A stretch of DNA of 64,000 nt from Polyangium sp. 6x1 (GTDB lineage Bacteria > Myxococcota_A > Polyangia > Polyangiales > Polyangiaceae): assembly GCF_029946515.1 (NCBI RefSeq), contig NZ_JARZHH010000054.1, positions 1-64,000 on the forward strand. The letters are read 5' to 3'. The first letter of the stretch is position 1, and every line of letters begins with the position of its first letter. The notes below the pieces were generated by a model. That model worked only from the letters and a program-made list of their open reading frames with translations, ran no database searches and had not been told where the DNA came from. Below, in pieces: positions 10,667 through 18,884 of the stretch. Made by a program: the position numbers and the translations under genes.

Positions 10667-11446
10667 TTGTTCGTCGCTCGTCCGCCCTCGTCCGCCCCTT
10701 CGTCCGCGCGTCGGCTCGACATACGTGGTGCGCCTCGAAGGCCCGTGCCAGAGGCTCTCCAGGACCTGACAGCGCTGTCAGGGGTGCCGCGCCGTCCGTC
10801 TTTGCCTGAAGGCCATTTCCTGGGCTTCGGCGCGCTGGCCCGAAGATCGCTTTACGCTCTCGGGCTCGTCGTGCTCGCCCCGGGGTGCCTCGTCACCGCG
10901 GAGCCCGTCACGTACGAGCCGCAGCAGACGCCGCCGATCCTCGTCGCTTCGGGCCTCGATCCCGATCCGCGCTCCATTCTGGTCGTGGGCGGCGATCTGG
11001 GCCTCGCGGCGTTCCCCATTGCCGCGTCCGTCGCTTCCGAGGACGCGGGGGAATCCGTCAAGGCCGCTCTTTACATCGATTACGGCTTTCAGAACGCCTT
11101 GAAGCAGCCCTTCCGGAACATATTGCCGAATTGGCCGGAGCTCCCGGCGGCGACGCTGGCGGACGGGCCGCGCCCGCTCGTCAATATTTCCTACAGCGAC
11201 ACGGTCTTGGAGCTCCAGCCCGGATGCCATCGCCTGACGCTCATCGTCACGCATGAATTCGATACCAGGACCGGTTGTCCCAGAGACCTCCGGGATTCCA
11301 GCCAGATCACCTGGCATTTCCGGCAATGCGACGTCGGCGACTGTCCGCCGGTCCTGGAGAATTGCCCAGCCAGCGAAGTGAGCTGCCCGCTCGATCCCAC
11401 GGTGGTGACGAGCGACCTGAACGACGCCGGGACCACGGGAGGTTGA
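10667..11446 (+). CDS. Putative lipoprotein; start uncertain
   Basis: Hypothetical protein whose hydrophobic segment YALGLVVLAPGC looks like a lipoprotein signal with a cysteine to be lipidated, followed by a ~190-residue extracytoplasmic domain with six further cysteines near the C-terminus. Two starts compete. TTG 10667 has an excellent Shine-Dalgarno (AAAAGGAGG at 10653-10661) but puts ~55 residues ahead of the hydrophobic core. GTG 10784 (or TTG 10802) gives a normal-length signal peptide but has no good ribosome site, and an 18-bp palindrome sits directly before it. The gene ends 2 bp before the next lipoprotein starts, so the two form an operon and their products may act together at the envelope. 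No known family recognised. Confidence 0.72.
   Translation: MFVARPPSSAPSSARRLDIRGAPRRPVPEALQDLTALSGVPRRPSLPEGHFLGFGALARRSLYALGLVVLAPGCLVTAEPVTYEPQQTPPILVASGLDPDPRSILVVGGDLGLAAFPIAASVASEDAGESVKAALYIDYGFQNALKQPFRNILPNWPELPAATLADGPRPLVNISYSDTVLELQPGCHRLTLIVTHEFDTRTGCPRDLRDSSQITWHFRQCDVGDCPPVLENCPASEVSCPLDPTVVTSDLNDAGTTGG
10765..10782. promoter_or_regulatory. Perfect 18-bp palindrome, candidate operator or hairpin
   Basis: The two 9-base arms CCTGACAGC and GCTGTCAGG are perfect reverse complements with no spacer. The element ends 1 nt before GTG 10784, one possible start of the lipoprotein, and lies inside the gene if TTG 10667 is used. A spacer-free TGACA/TGTCA palindrome fits a dimeric repressor site better than a terminator, and no U-tract follows. 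The binding protein is unknown. Confidence 0.45.
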
Positions 11447-11448
11447 CC

Positions 11449-13224
11449 TTGAAACGTACCTTGTCCTTGACTTTGTGGTCGATCGTGCTAACGGCCGCGC
11501 CTGCGCTCTCCGGATGCTTCGCGCTCGGGGGCTTCGACGCGGAGGTCGTGAACGCTTGCTCCTCCGACGAGGACTGCGAAGGCGGCGGCGTCTGCGCCAG
11601 CGTCGACGGCTTCCAGACCTGCGTGTCGACCCAGGTCGATCTCCCCGGCCTCATCCTCGAAGTGCGCCCCACGGCCGAGGCCGCCTCCGGCGCCAACACG
11701 CCCTACCTCGTGCCCTTCGGCGGCGAGGGCTTCGTCGACCAGTCGAGCGCGGGCCTCGTCGTCGATCACAACATCGCGCTCTCGCACGTCGTGGTCTCGC
11801 CGATCGAGCTCTTCGTCGACTACGACTACAAGGGCTGCCCCCTCTCGCCCGAGGGCAAACTCCAGGCGGACTTCACCTTCTACCGCGACGCGCAGCACGC
11901 GGGCCTGCCCGACCACGAGGCCAAGGCCGTCATCCAGCCGGGCAGCACGGACGCCTACTCGGTCGAGATCCCGCCCGGCATCTACGACGTGCACGTCGCC
12001 CCACGCGCGCCCGAGAACTGCCCCGCGCCTCCGCCGCCGCCCATGTACTACCGCGGCATCAACCTCAACCAGGGCGGCAAGATCGACCTGCACCTCTCCG
12101 CCGAGCCGCGCGTCATCTCCGGCAGCATCTCGTTCCCCGAGGGCAAGGACTTGAACGGCTGGTCGATCGAGGTCGTCGAGCCCAAGCACGGCATCCCCGT
12201 CTCGCGCACGCAGGTCCTCACCGTCGACCCGCCCTTGGCGCTCTTCACGACCTACAACCTCGAGTACTACTGGGACTTCGGCCTCGAAAGCTCGCCGATC
12301 CTCCGCCTCCGGCCGCCGCCCGACGATCCCAACGCGCCCAAGTTCTTCTGGCAGGTCGCCTCGCTGAGCCCCCTCAACCCCGACAGCAAGAACATCCAGG
12401 CCGACCTCACGCTCATCGACCTCGACGCCGTCGGCCGCGAGGTCACGTCGTTCGTCATCGACGCCCACGACCAGCCCGTCGTCGCCACCGTCGCCTTCAG
12501 CAGCCTCGAGCTCTCCGGCAACGCCTCGAACAGCGCCATCTACAACGTCGTCGTCGACACCAACGATCAGGGCGAATTCAGCGCGCTCCTCCCGCCCGGC
12601 AAGTACCGCGTCACCACGCACCCCATCTTCGACTTCACGAAGGCCGTCACCACCCACGACGGCTTCGAGGTCCCGGCCGACGGCGAGTGCGTCTGCGGCA
12701 AGGGTTTTACCGTGCAGGACAAGTCCGTCGTCTCCGGCGAGGTCGTCCTGCCGAACGGTGCGCCGCTCTCCATGGGCTCCGCCTCCGTCTCGCCCTCGCG
12801 TACGCCGGAGCGCCCGTACCTCTCGCGGAGCCTGCTCGCCGACGAGCCGGCCTCGCAGCCCATGTCGACGCCCCTCGGCTTCGGGGGCGAGTTCTCCTTG
12901 CTCGCGGATCCGGGCCTCGCCGATCTGCTCGTCGTACCCTCGCCCGGCTCGCTCTACCCGTGGATCGCCAACCCGCAGGCCAAGGTCACCGTCGGGCAGC
13001 CCCTCGACTTCACCACGCTCATCCTCCCGTATCCCGTCGTGCTGCGCGGCGAGGTCCGTGATCCTCTCGGGCAGATCGTGCCGAACGCGACCCTCCGCGC
13101 GTGGATGCCCGTCAAGGCCTCCGGCACCGAGCAGACCGTGGTGATTCAGATTGCGGAGGGAGCCACGGATTTCGATGGCCACTACACCTTGCCCCTCGCT
13201 CCGTCCCTCGCGCTTTCGAAGTAG
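11449..13224 (+). CDS. Lipoprotein with carboxypeptidase-regulatory-like beta-sandwich repeats
   Basis: A 591-residue surface lipoprotein. The TTG at 11449 is chosen because GGGAGG (11437-11442) precedes it by 6 nt and it is followed directly by LKRTLSLTLW and a lipobox ending LSGC; the frame is open further upstream but that part overlaps the previous gene. After lipidation comes a short cysteine-rich segment (NACSSDEDCEGGGVC, then QTC). Several stretches follow that look like carboxypeptidase-regulatory or Ig-like beta domains (GKYRVTTHP, LRGEVRDPLG, DFDGHYTLPL). Such modules are common in myxobacterial outer-surface proteins and are thought to be structural or adhesive. It lies 2 bp downstream of the preceding lipoprotein gene. 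The exact ligand is unknown. Confidence 0.85.
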   Translation: MKRTLSLTLWSIVLTAAPALSGCFALGGFDAEVVNACSSDEDCEGGGVCASVDGFQTCVSTQVDLPGLILEVRPTAEAASGANTPYLVPFGGEGFVDQSSAGLVVDHNIALSHVVVSPIELFVDYDYKGCPLSPEGKLQADFTFYRDAQHAGLPDHEAKAVIQPGSTDAYSVEIPPGIYDVHVAPRAPENCPAPPPPPMYYRGINLNQGGKIDLHLSAEPRVISGSISFPEGKDLNGWSIEVVEPKHGIPVSRTQVLTVDPPLALFTTYNLEYYWDFGLESSPILRLRPPPDDPNAPKFFWQVASLSPLNPDSKNIQADLTLIDLDAVGREVTSFVIDAHDQPVVATVAFSSLELSGNASNSAIYNVVVDTNDQGEFSALLPPGKYRVTTHPIFDFTKAVTTHDGFEVPADGECVCGKGFTVQDKSVVSGEVVLPNGAPLSMGSASVSPSRTPERPYLSRSLLADEPASQPMSTPLGFGGEFSLLADPGLADLLVVPSPGSLYPWIANPQAKVTVGQPLDFTTLILPYPVVLRGEVRDPLGQIVPNATLRAWMPVKASGTEQTVVIQIAEGATDFDGHYTLPLAPSLALSK

Positions 13225-13293
13225 GCGTGCGTGCTGCCACGCGCCTGCGTCCCGGGGGTACACGCTCGCCTCGGTCCGGGATAGGCTGGAGGC

Positions 13294-14457
13294 GTGGCGG
13301 AGTCCGACACCGGTGGAAGGGACGCTTCGGCGCGCGGACGAGGGTCTTCGCAGGAGGCGAGCCGCGGGCCCTTGGCCGACAAGGAGAGCGCGCGGATCGA
13401 CGGCGACCCAGCGTTGCGACGCTCGACCGATCGAGACCTCGCGGGTGTCCTCCACGAGGTCTCGAACGCGCTGACCGTCGTGCTCGGATGGATCGATCGC
13501 GCGCGTGGCGAGATCGACTCTCTTCCCACCGTCGAGGACGCGCTCGCCATCGCGGCATCGCGCGCGCGTCATGCGCGACAGATCGTCCGCCGCGCCATCG
13601 GCGCCGACGTACCGGACGACGTACCCGCGTCCGTCGCGACGATCCTCGCCGAGGCTGCGAAGGGCTGCGAGCCCGAGGCCAAGCGCGGCGGCGTCGAGCT
13701 TCGCACCTCGCTCGACCCTGCGCTCGAGACCGCGCATCTGCCGGGCACCTCCGTCATCTTGCAGATCCTCACGAACCTCCTGCTCAACGCCGTCGCCGTC
13801 TCGCCGGCGCGTGGCGCTGTGCTCCTCGACGCGACGGTCGATGGCCCCGACGACGTCGTCTTCGGCGTGACCGACGAAGGCCCGGGCGTGCCTGTCGAGC
13901 GCCGCGCGAACTTGCTCGACGCGGGCGTCACCACGCGCGCGGGCGGCGCGGGCATCGGGCTTCGTTTCGCCGCGGCGCTCGCGCGCGAGTCGGGTGGTTC
14001 GCTCTCGCTCGTGCGGGCCGAGCCGTCGGCGCGGTTCGAGCTTCGCTGGCCTCGCCGCGCTTCGTCGCCGCCTGCGCCGCCGCGCTCGACGAGCAAGCCG
14101 GCGATGGTCCTCGCGGGCAAGTGCATCCTGGTCGTCGAGGACGACGATGCTGTCTTCGACTTGCTCGAAGCGGCGCTCGCGGCGCGCGGTGCGACCATCG
14201 TGCATGCGCGCACGCGCGCCGAGCTCGGCGCTGCGCTTCCGACGGGCCGCTTCGACGCGGCGCTCTGCGACCTCTCGCCGTTTGGCGCGGACGTGCACGG
14301 CGCGCTCGCCGAGATCCGCGAGACGAACCCCTCGGTTCGGATCGTCCTCATCTCGGGCAACGTGCGTGACCTGTCGGGTTTGCCCGCGTCGTTCGAGGTC
14401 AAGGCCGTGCGCAAGCCCTTCGAGATCGGCGAGATTGTCGCGGCGCTCACGGCCTGA
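13294..14457 (+). CDS. Sensor-less histidine kinase with C-terminal receiver domain
   Basis: A 387-residue hybrid signalling protein starting at GTG 13294. The phosphoacceptor H-box is DLAGVLHEVSNALTVVLG with H54. An N-box follows in LLLNAVAVSP, then the G-boxes DEGPGVP and GGAGIGL. The C-terminal receiver has the acidic pocket VVEDDD, the phosphoacceptor aspartate in LCDLSP (D326) and the conserved lysine in VRKPFE. No transmembrane segment or sensory PAS/GAF domain is visible; the first ~45 residues are low-complexity, so input probably comes from a partner protein. Myxobacteria carry many such soluble hybrid kinases. The output partner cannot be told from the neighbourhood. Confidence 0.9.
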   Translation: MAESDTGGRDASARGRGSSQEASRGPLADKESARIDGDPALRRSTDRDLAGVLHEVSNALTVVLGWIDRARGEIDSLPTVEDALAIAASRARHARQIVRRAIGADVPDDVPASVATILAEAAKGCEPEAKRGGVELRTSLDPALETAHLPGTSVILQILTNLLLNAVAVSPARGAVLLDATVDGPDDVVFGVTDEGPGVPVERRANLLDAGVTTRAGGAGIGLRFAAALARESGGSLSLVRAEPSARFELRWPRRASSPPAPPRSTSKPAMVLAGKCILVVEDDDAVFDLLEAALAARGATIVHARTRAELGAALPTGRFDAALCDLSPFGADVHGALAEIRETNPSVRIVLISGNVRDLSGLPASFEVKAVRKPFEIGEIVAALTA

Positions 14458-14490
14458 CGGACGGGCTCGAGGGACGCGAAAAAAAAGTGG

Positions 14491-14518
14491 TTGACATTGG
14501 GGGCGAACCGGGTAGGTT
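14491..14518 (+). promoter_or_regulatory. Sigma-70-like promoter of the tRNA-Leu gene
   Basis: A consensus -35 box TTGACA (14491-14496) is followed after 16 nt by TAGGTT (14513-14518), 27 nt before the tRNA begins. A poly-A tract lies just upstream (14479-14486). The spacing and placement fit a strong housekeeping promoter. Confidence 0.6.
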
Positions 14519-14545
14519 CCGTCGCCTCGAAGCAAGCGGTTCCGA

Positions 14546-14627
14546 GCGAAGGTGGCGGAATTGGCAGACGCACTAGCTTGAGGTGCTAGCGGGTAACACC
14601 GTGGGGGTTCAAGTCCCCCCCTTCGCA
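14546..14627 (+). tRNA. tRNA-Leu (anticodon GAG)
   Basis: The acceptor stem GCGAAGG (14546-14552) pairs with CCTTCGC (14620-14626), with discriminator A at 14627. The anticodon stem is CTAGC/GCTAG with loop TTGAGGT, giving anticodon GAG, which reads CUC/CUU leucine codons. The T-arm is GGGGG-TTCAAGT-CCCCC, and a long variable arm (class II) is present between the anticodon and T arms, as expected for leucine. CCA is not encoded: CCC follows the discriminator. Confidence 0.95.
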
Positions 14628-14670
14628 CCCCGAAGCGACCCATACGGGTCGCAGTCAGCAAAAAAAGTGA

Positions 14671-14705
14671 AAAGGGCCGGTCACCGTAAGGTGCCGGCCT
14701 TTTTC
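14671..14705 (+). terminator. Rho-independent terminator after tRNA-Leu
   Basis: A hairpin with arms GGCCGGTCACC and GGTGCCGGCC (one bulged T), a GTAA loop and a following T-run ends the tRNA transcript. A-rich sequence before the stem would let it act in both directions. Confidence 0.8.
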
Positions 14706-14723
14706 GCGTTTGGGGGTTTCGAC

Positions 14724-15290
14724 ATGTCCTTGCGTTTCCTGCGTCCGGCGTCCCTGGTCCTTGCGCTCGTGCCTCTTGCGCTCGCCGCTTGTGCGGCGGC
14801 CCCGCCGTCCGCGGGCGCCCCGTCGACGGCGGGCGAGGCCGCGGCCCCGGCCGAGCCCTCTCCGCCGCCCCCTGCGGCGACGGCCATGACCGAGGAGAAG
14901 GTCACATCGGACGACCTCCGGACCCCGGACGACGCCGAGATGGAGCTCGCGCGCTGGGAGAGCTCCTTCCTCAACGTGATGGGCGTGGAGGCTTCCGCGA
15001 AGGCCTCCGGGGCCGATGCGACGCCGCCGTCGCCCACGCAGCAGAGGAAGGCGCCCGGGGCCGCGCCTACCAAGCCCGTGACGCCCGAATCGATGTCGAC
15101 GACGGGCACCGAGGACAGCCCCTGCCATGGCGCTTGCCGCGCCTACGCCTCGATGAAGCGCGCGGCGACGCGCCTCTGCGACCTCGCGGGCAAGGAGGAC
15201 GATCGATGCGCAGCCGCGCAGCAGCGCATCGATCGCGCGAACGAGCGGCTCAAGGCGGCGTGTCCGCGGTGCGAAAGCATCCGCGACTAG
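14724..15290 (+). CDS. Small lipoprotein, hypothetical
   Basis: A 188-residue predicted lipoprotein. The ATG at 14724 is preferred because it is followed directly by a signal peptide (MSLRFLRPASLVLALVPLAL) ending in lipobox LAAC, with GGGGG upstream; the frame runs back through the tRNA but that part is not coding. A Pro/Ala/Thr-rich linker follows. The C-terminal ~55 residues form a helical cysteine-containing domain (CHGACRAYASMKRA, ATRLCDLAG, CAAAQQRIDRAN, ACPRC). Similar short Cys-containing lipoproteins are common in myxobacteria and uncharacterised. Monocistronic: a terminator lies just upstream. Confidence 0.8.
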   Translation: MSLRFLRPASLVLALVPLALAACAAAPPSAGAPSTAGEAAAPAEPSPPPPAATAMTEEKVTSDDLRTPDDAEMELARWESSFLNVMGVEASAKASGADATPPSPTQQRKAPGAAPTKPVTPESMSTTGTEDSPCHGACRAYASMKRAATRLCDLAGKEDDRCAAAQQRIDRANERLKAACPRCESIRD

Positions 15291-15426
15291 CCAATTTTCC
15301 AGGCTACGTTCCCGTCGGACGATTCCAATCGTTGCCCTCGCTTTGTCCGGTTCCTAGGATTGCATTCGGCCGCGCCTCTTCGGGGCGCGACCCACGTCCT
15401 CGGACTTCCCAAAGCAAGGGTTTACG

Positions 15427-17820
15427 ATGCGCTTTTTCTCCTCCTTCTCGGCAAGCTTGATGGTCTTCGCGCTCGGCGGGACGGCCTTCGCCGCCTCCGG
15501 GCCGCGTACGCTGCTCGACGTCGGCGACTTCGTGCCCGCACAGAAGTCGCTCGTCTCGGTCAAGGATGCGGAGCCCCAGGCGCTCGAGGCCTCGGCGCGC
15601 ACCATCCTCGCGGAGCGCGCGCCCTGGTCGCAGGGCCTCTCGCTCGGCGCGGCGCGCGGCGCGACGCTGCGTGATGGCCGGCGCATCGTCAAGATGCCGC
15701 AGATGCACAAGGGCGTGCCCGTGCTTCATCGCGGCGCCACGGTCTCGTTCGGCGACGACGGCGTCGCGCACGTCGTCGCGGCGCGCCTCGCCGAGGACCT
15801 GCCCGCGGACGTCGTCCCGGCGCTCTCCGCCGCCGATGTCGCCGAAAAAGCCTCCAAATCGGCCGGCGTCGAAATGGATCCCAAGAAGGCCCACCTCGTG
15901 ATCTGGCCTTCGGCCGGCGGCCCTGTCCTCGCCTGGCATTTTTATGCGCCGGGCCTCACCCTTCCGTATGCGCCCGTCGTCGTCGTCGACGCGAAGACCG
16001 GCGACGTCGTGGTGCGTTACAACGCCGCGGTCTCGATGCACCAGGCGAACGTGTTCCCGTCGAACCCCGTGAAATCCCCGGACACGAAGGCCATTACGCT
16101 CGGTTTGCCGGACGGGGCCACCAAGCTCTCGAGCCCCCTCGTCGTCGCGCGCAATTGCATCGACAAGAAGACGACGAAGACGATCATGGGTATCACCATC
16201 CACCTCTGCGAGCTCGAGCAGACGGTGACGGCGAGCGCCGGCACGCTCGATTTCACGTCGATCACGCCGGCCGAGGATACGGCGCCGGAGGACCCGTTCT
16301 CCGAGCTGCACATGTATGCCCATACCGAGATCGCGTACGAGTTTTTCCGGACCTTCAAGTCCGATTTCCTCGTCCAGCAGGGCGCGCTCGACGCGGTCGC
16401 GAACCTCCGCATGCCCGACGGTTTGTTTGGCGGCAATCCCGCCAATATCGGCAACCCCAACGTCCCGCTCACCCCCTTCCAGAACGCCTTCTTTTCGCCG
16501 GCGGATTCCTTGGGCGGGCTCTTCGACATCTCGGGCGGCGCGATGATGTTCGGCCAGGGCCCGGTCAAGGATTACGCGTATGACGGCGACGTCATCTACC
16601 ACGAGTTCACGCACGCCGTCGTCGAGGCGACGATCCAGCTCGTCGGCACCCCGCACCTCGACGCGTTTGGCATCGTCTTCTCGCCGGGCGGCATGAACGA
16701 GGGCCTCGCCGATTACTTCTCGTCGGCGATCACCGGCGACCCCGACGTCGGCGAATACGCCGTCCTCGACGCCGATCCGAGCGGCAAAGCCATTCGCAGC
16801 CTCGCGGCCCCCGACGCCTGTCCCACGGCCATCGGCGGTGAATCCCACCAGGACGCGACCCTCTTCTCGGGCGCGCTCTGGGACGTCCGCAAGGCTTTGA
16901 CCGAGGCCCAGAGGCCCGAGCTCGACCTCGCCGTCTTCGCCGCCATGGAGGCCGCGCCCTCGGGCGACCTCGCCTATCACGACATGGCGGAGCTCATCCT
17001 CGCGCAGGTCAAGACCTCCTCGCTCGGCGACGCCGTCGCCACCCAGCTCGAGGCGGCCTTCACCACGCGCGGCGTCCTGCCCGAGTGCCAGCGCATCCTC
17101 GAATATAAGGGCTCCACGATGCAGGGCCCGCTCCCCGTCCAGACCGGCGGCGGCGGCACGCTCGGCGTCTGGTTTGGGCCGGGCATGGCCTCCGTGAACA
17201 TCGGCTCGAACCAGCAAGGGTACGTGCCCGGCGTCGTCCAGGTCCGCGTGCCCCTGCCGGAGAACACCGGCTCGCTCACCATCGATTTCGACGCCGCGAG
17301 CACGGGCGGCGGCTCTCCGTTCGGCGGCGGCGAATTCGTGCCCAAGCTCCTCGTCCGCTTCGGCGAGGAGCCCCTCCAGTTCACGTATGGTCCCTTCAAG
17401 CCCACGGCCGACACCGTCGTCCTCACGCCGGACGGCGGCGGCGCCCAGGGCATCAATGCGTACAACACGACCGCCACGGTCCCGGCCGGCGTGAAGACGG
17501 CCTACGTGATGATCGCCAACTCCGGCGACGGCGACGGCCTCATCACGAACCTCGCCTTCACCCCGGATGGCTCGTCGGGCCAGGGCGGCGCGGGCGGCGC
17601 CGGTGGCGCGGGTGGCGCGGGCGGCGCCGGTGGCATGGGCGGCCCCGGCGGCGGCAGTGGTGACGGCGGCGCGGGCGCCAACCCGGCCAACCCGCCCGTC
17701 AATGACGACGGCAGCTGCGACTGCTCCGTCCCCGGCTCCTCCAGCGCTCCCGCGGGCGCCTCGCTCGCCGCCTTCGCGGCGATCGCCGGCCTCCTCGCGC
17801 GTCGCCGCCGGCAGAGCTGA
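15427..17820 (+). CDS. Secreted zinc metalloprotease (M4/M36-like) with MYXO-CTERM-type tail
   Basis: A 797-residue secreted gluzincin-type protease. It has a signal peptide (residues 1 to ~23, ending TAFAA) and an N-terminal propeptide of the FTP/PepSY kind (KMPQMHKGVPVLHRG; VLAWHFYAPG). The catalytic helix is YHEFTHAVV (H392, E393, H396), with the third zinc ligand in NEGLADYF (E425). A beta-rich C-terminal domain follows, then a Gly/Ala linker (GGAGGAGGAGG type, about residues 718-750). The protein ends with Cys-x-Cys, a hydrophobic helix and RRRR, the pattern of the MYXO-CTERM surface-sorting tail (residues ~760-797). It is probably held on the cell surface or released for predation. A hairpin begins 13 nt past the stop. 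Confidence 0.92.
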   Translation: MRFFSSFSASLMVFALGGTAFAASGPRTLLDVGDFVPAQKSLVSVKDAEPQALEASARTILAERAPWSQGLSLGAARGATLRDGRRIVKMPQMHKGVPVLHRGATVSFGDDGVAHVVAARLAEDLPADVVPALSAADVAEKASKSAGVEMDPKKAHLVIWPSAGGPVLAWHFYAPGLTLPYAPVVVVDAKTGDVVVRYNAAVSMHQANVFPSNPVKSPDTKAITLGLPDGATKLSSPLVVARNCIDKKTTKTIMGITIHLCELEQTVTASAGTLDFTSITPAEDTAPEDPFSELHMYAHTEIAYEFFRTFKSDFLVQQGALDAVANLRMPDGLFGGNPANIGNPNVPLTPFQNAFFSPADSLGGLFDISGGAMMFGQGPVKDYAYDGDVIYHEFTHAVVEATIQLVGTPHLDAFGIVFSPGGMNEGLADYFSSAITGDPDVGEYAVLDADPSGKAIRSLAAPDACPTAIGGESHQDATLFSGALWDVRKALTEAQRPELDLAVFAAMEAAPSGDLAYHDMAELILAQVKTSSLGDAVATQLEAAFTTRGVLPECQRILEYKGSTMQGPLPVQTGGGGTLGVWFGPGMASVNIGSNQQGYVPGVVQVRVPLPENTGSLTIDFDAASTGGGSPFGGGEFVPKLLVRFGEEPLQFTYGPFKPTADTVVLTPDGGGAQGINAYNTTATVPAGVKTAYVMIANSGDGDGLITNLAFTPDGSSGQGGAGGAGGAGGAGGAGGMGGPGGGSGDGGAGANPANPPVNDDGSCDCSVPGSSSAPAGASLAAFAAIAGLLARRRRQS

Positions 17821-17833
17821 TCGACCCCGCCTT

Positions 17834-17944
17834 GCGCGGGCGCTACGGCAATCGCACGAGCGCCCGCGCCTCTTCGAGACTCCTCACCACCACATCCGCG
17901 ATCTCCACGAACGCGGCCCCATCCCCCTCGGGCACCGCGATCAC
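17834..17944. repeat. 111-bp direct repeat, copy 1: detached 3' end of the HAD gene, with hairpin
   Basis: Identical to 18774-18884 except one base (C at 17870, T at 18810). It corresponds to the last ~33 codons of the minus-strand HAD phosphatase gene plus its stop, but here it has no gene attached. It contains an 11-bp perfect stem (GCGCGGGCGCT at 17834-17844 with AGCGCCCGCGC at 17859-17869), 13 nt after the metalloprotease stop, which may serve as that gene's transcription end. The rest of 17945-18062 holds nothing recognisable and is lower in GC. Confidence 0.9.
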
Positions 17945-18062
17945 GGTCGGTCCTGTGGGTTGATCTGTCGAGGCGGCGCTTTCGCCGTCCTCTCACGAAC
18001 CACGGGGGATTTCGTGCTCTTCACATTTTCGAGCAGATGGTGCGCAGGTTTTACAGGTCGAA

Positions 18063-18176
18063 ATGCGCTTCGCCAACTCGGCCCTCGCGGAGTTCGCCGA
18101 AAAGGAGGCTAGGGCCCTGGGCGGTATGTGGTCCTCGTACGGGGGTACGGATACCATCACATTCGTGCTGAGGTGA
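18063..18176 (+). CDS. Possible 37-aa ORF coupled to the next gene
   Basis: A short ORF from ATG 18063 to TGA 18176, ending directly against ATG 18177 of the following frame. The predicted peptide contains FANSALAEFAEKEARALGG and ends TDTITFVLR. AGG lies about 6-8 nt before the ATG. It may be a real small gene, a leader peptide, or the C-terminal remnant of a longer protein lost when this segment was inserted. No family recognised. Confidence 0.35.
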   Translation: MRFANSALAEFAEKEARALGGMWSSYGGTDTITFVLR

Positions 18177-18182
18177 ATGCCG

Positions 18183-18587
18183 ATGGCCCTTCTCACTTAT
18201 TCGGTCATTCGTCGACACATGAAGCGCTCTCCCGCGTTTCATTCCACAGAGGACGTTGCTGACCTGCCGCTGCCAATCACGCTGACGCCCGGTGAGCACC
18301 TCGTGGGGTGGTACCAGAACCCACCACCGTGGACCGACGTCATCGTGATCTTCACCTCAACTGCGATATACACGTCTGATGCTGGAACTGTGTTCCGCAT
18401 CGGTCTGGACGAAATCACCGATTACGAGACACCAAAGGACAAGACCGATGCTACGGGCGTTTACATTCGTACGCAGGATGGGTTTCGATTCGTCCGCATG
18501 GCGGGCTCCTACGGACCCCATGGCAAGTTCAAGGACGTGTTCAACCTGATCATGATCCTCGGGGTGATCGTACGCTCGCTCGCGTGA
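18183..18587 (+). CDS. Hypothetical 134-aa protein in a lower-GC insert
   Basis: A small soluble protein of unknown function. The ATG at 18183 is preferred because AGGTGA (18171-18176) sits at suitable spacing; ATG 18177 is too close, and ATG 18219 is another option. It has a central beta-rich region (LVGWYQNPPPWTDVIVIFT, AIYTSDAGTVFRIGLDEI, GVYIRTQDGFRFVRM) and a hydrophobic C-terminal helix (VFNLIMILGVIV). The alternating strands plus a C-terminal helix recall a bacterial PH-like fold or an immunity protein, but this is only an impression. GC content is visibly lower than in the neighbours, and the gene lies between two copies of a 111-bp repeat, so it was probably acquired horizontally. 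18588-18773 holds nothing recognisable. Confidence 0.6.
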   Translation: MALLTYSVIRRHMKRSPAFHSTEDVADLPLPITLTPGEHLVGWYQNPPPWTDVIVIFTSTAIYTSDAGTVFRIGLDEITDYETPKDKTDATGVYIRTQDGFRFVRMAGSYGPHGKFKDVFNLIMILGVIVRSLA

Positions 18588-18773
18588 GATGAAGCGTGAA
18601 CGGTTGCAGTTGTGTGCGTGGTGAACCCGATCACCGAGCACGATTCCCCGTCTCGTATTCGAGCGCTGCGAACATCTGCAACAGTTTCCCGGCGACACCG
18701 CTTCCGGTGCACAACCTGATCGCGGCGGAATGCCCCTGCCGCTCCCATGCCCCCTCCCCCCACACCCCGTAAC

Positions 18774-18884
18774 GCGCGGGCGCTACGGCAATCGCACGAG
18801 CGCCCGCGCTTCTTCGAGACTCCTCACCACCACATCCGCGATCTCCACGAACGCGGCCCCATCCCCCTCGGGCACCGCGATCAC
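18774..18884. repeat. 111-bp direct repeat, copy 2 (native 3' end of the HAD gene)
   Basis: Same orientation as copy 1, 940 bp away, with one mismatch. This copy overlaps the true 3' end and stop (18783-18785) of the minus-strand HAD gene and includes the hairpin arms 18774-18784 and 18799-18809. Long direct repeats formed from the 3' end of a gene are typical attachment-site footprints of integrated elements. Confidence 0.9.
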
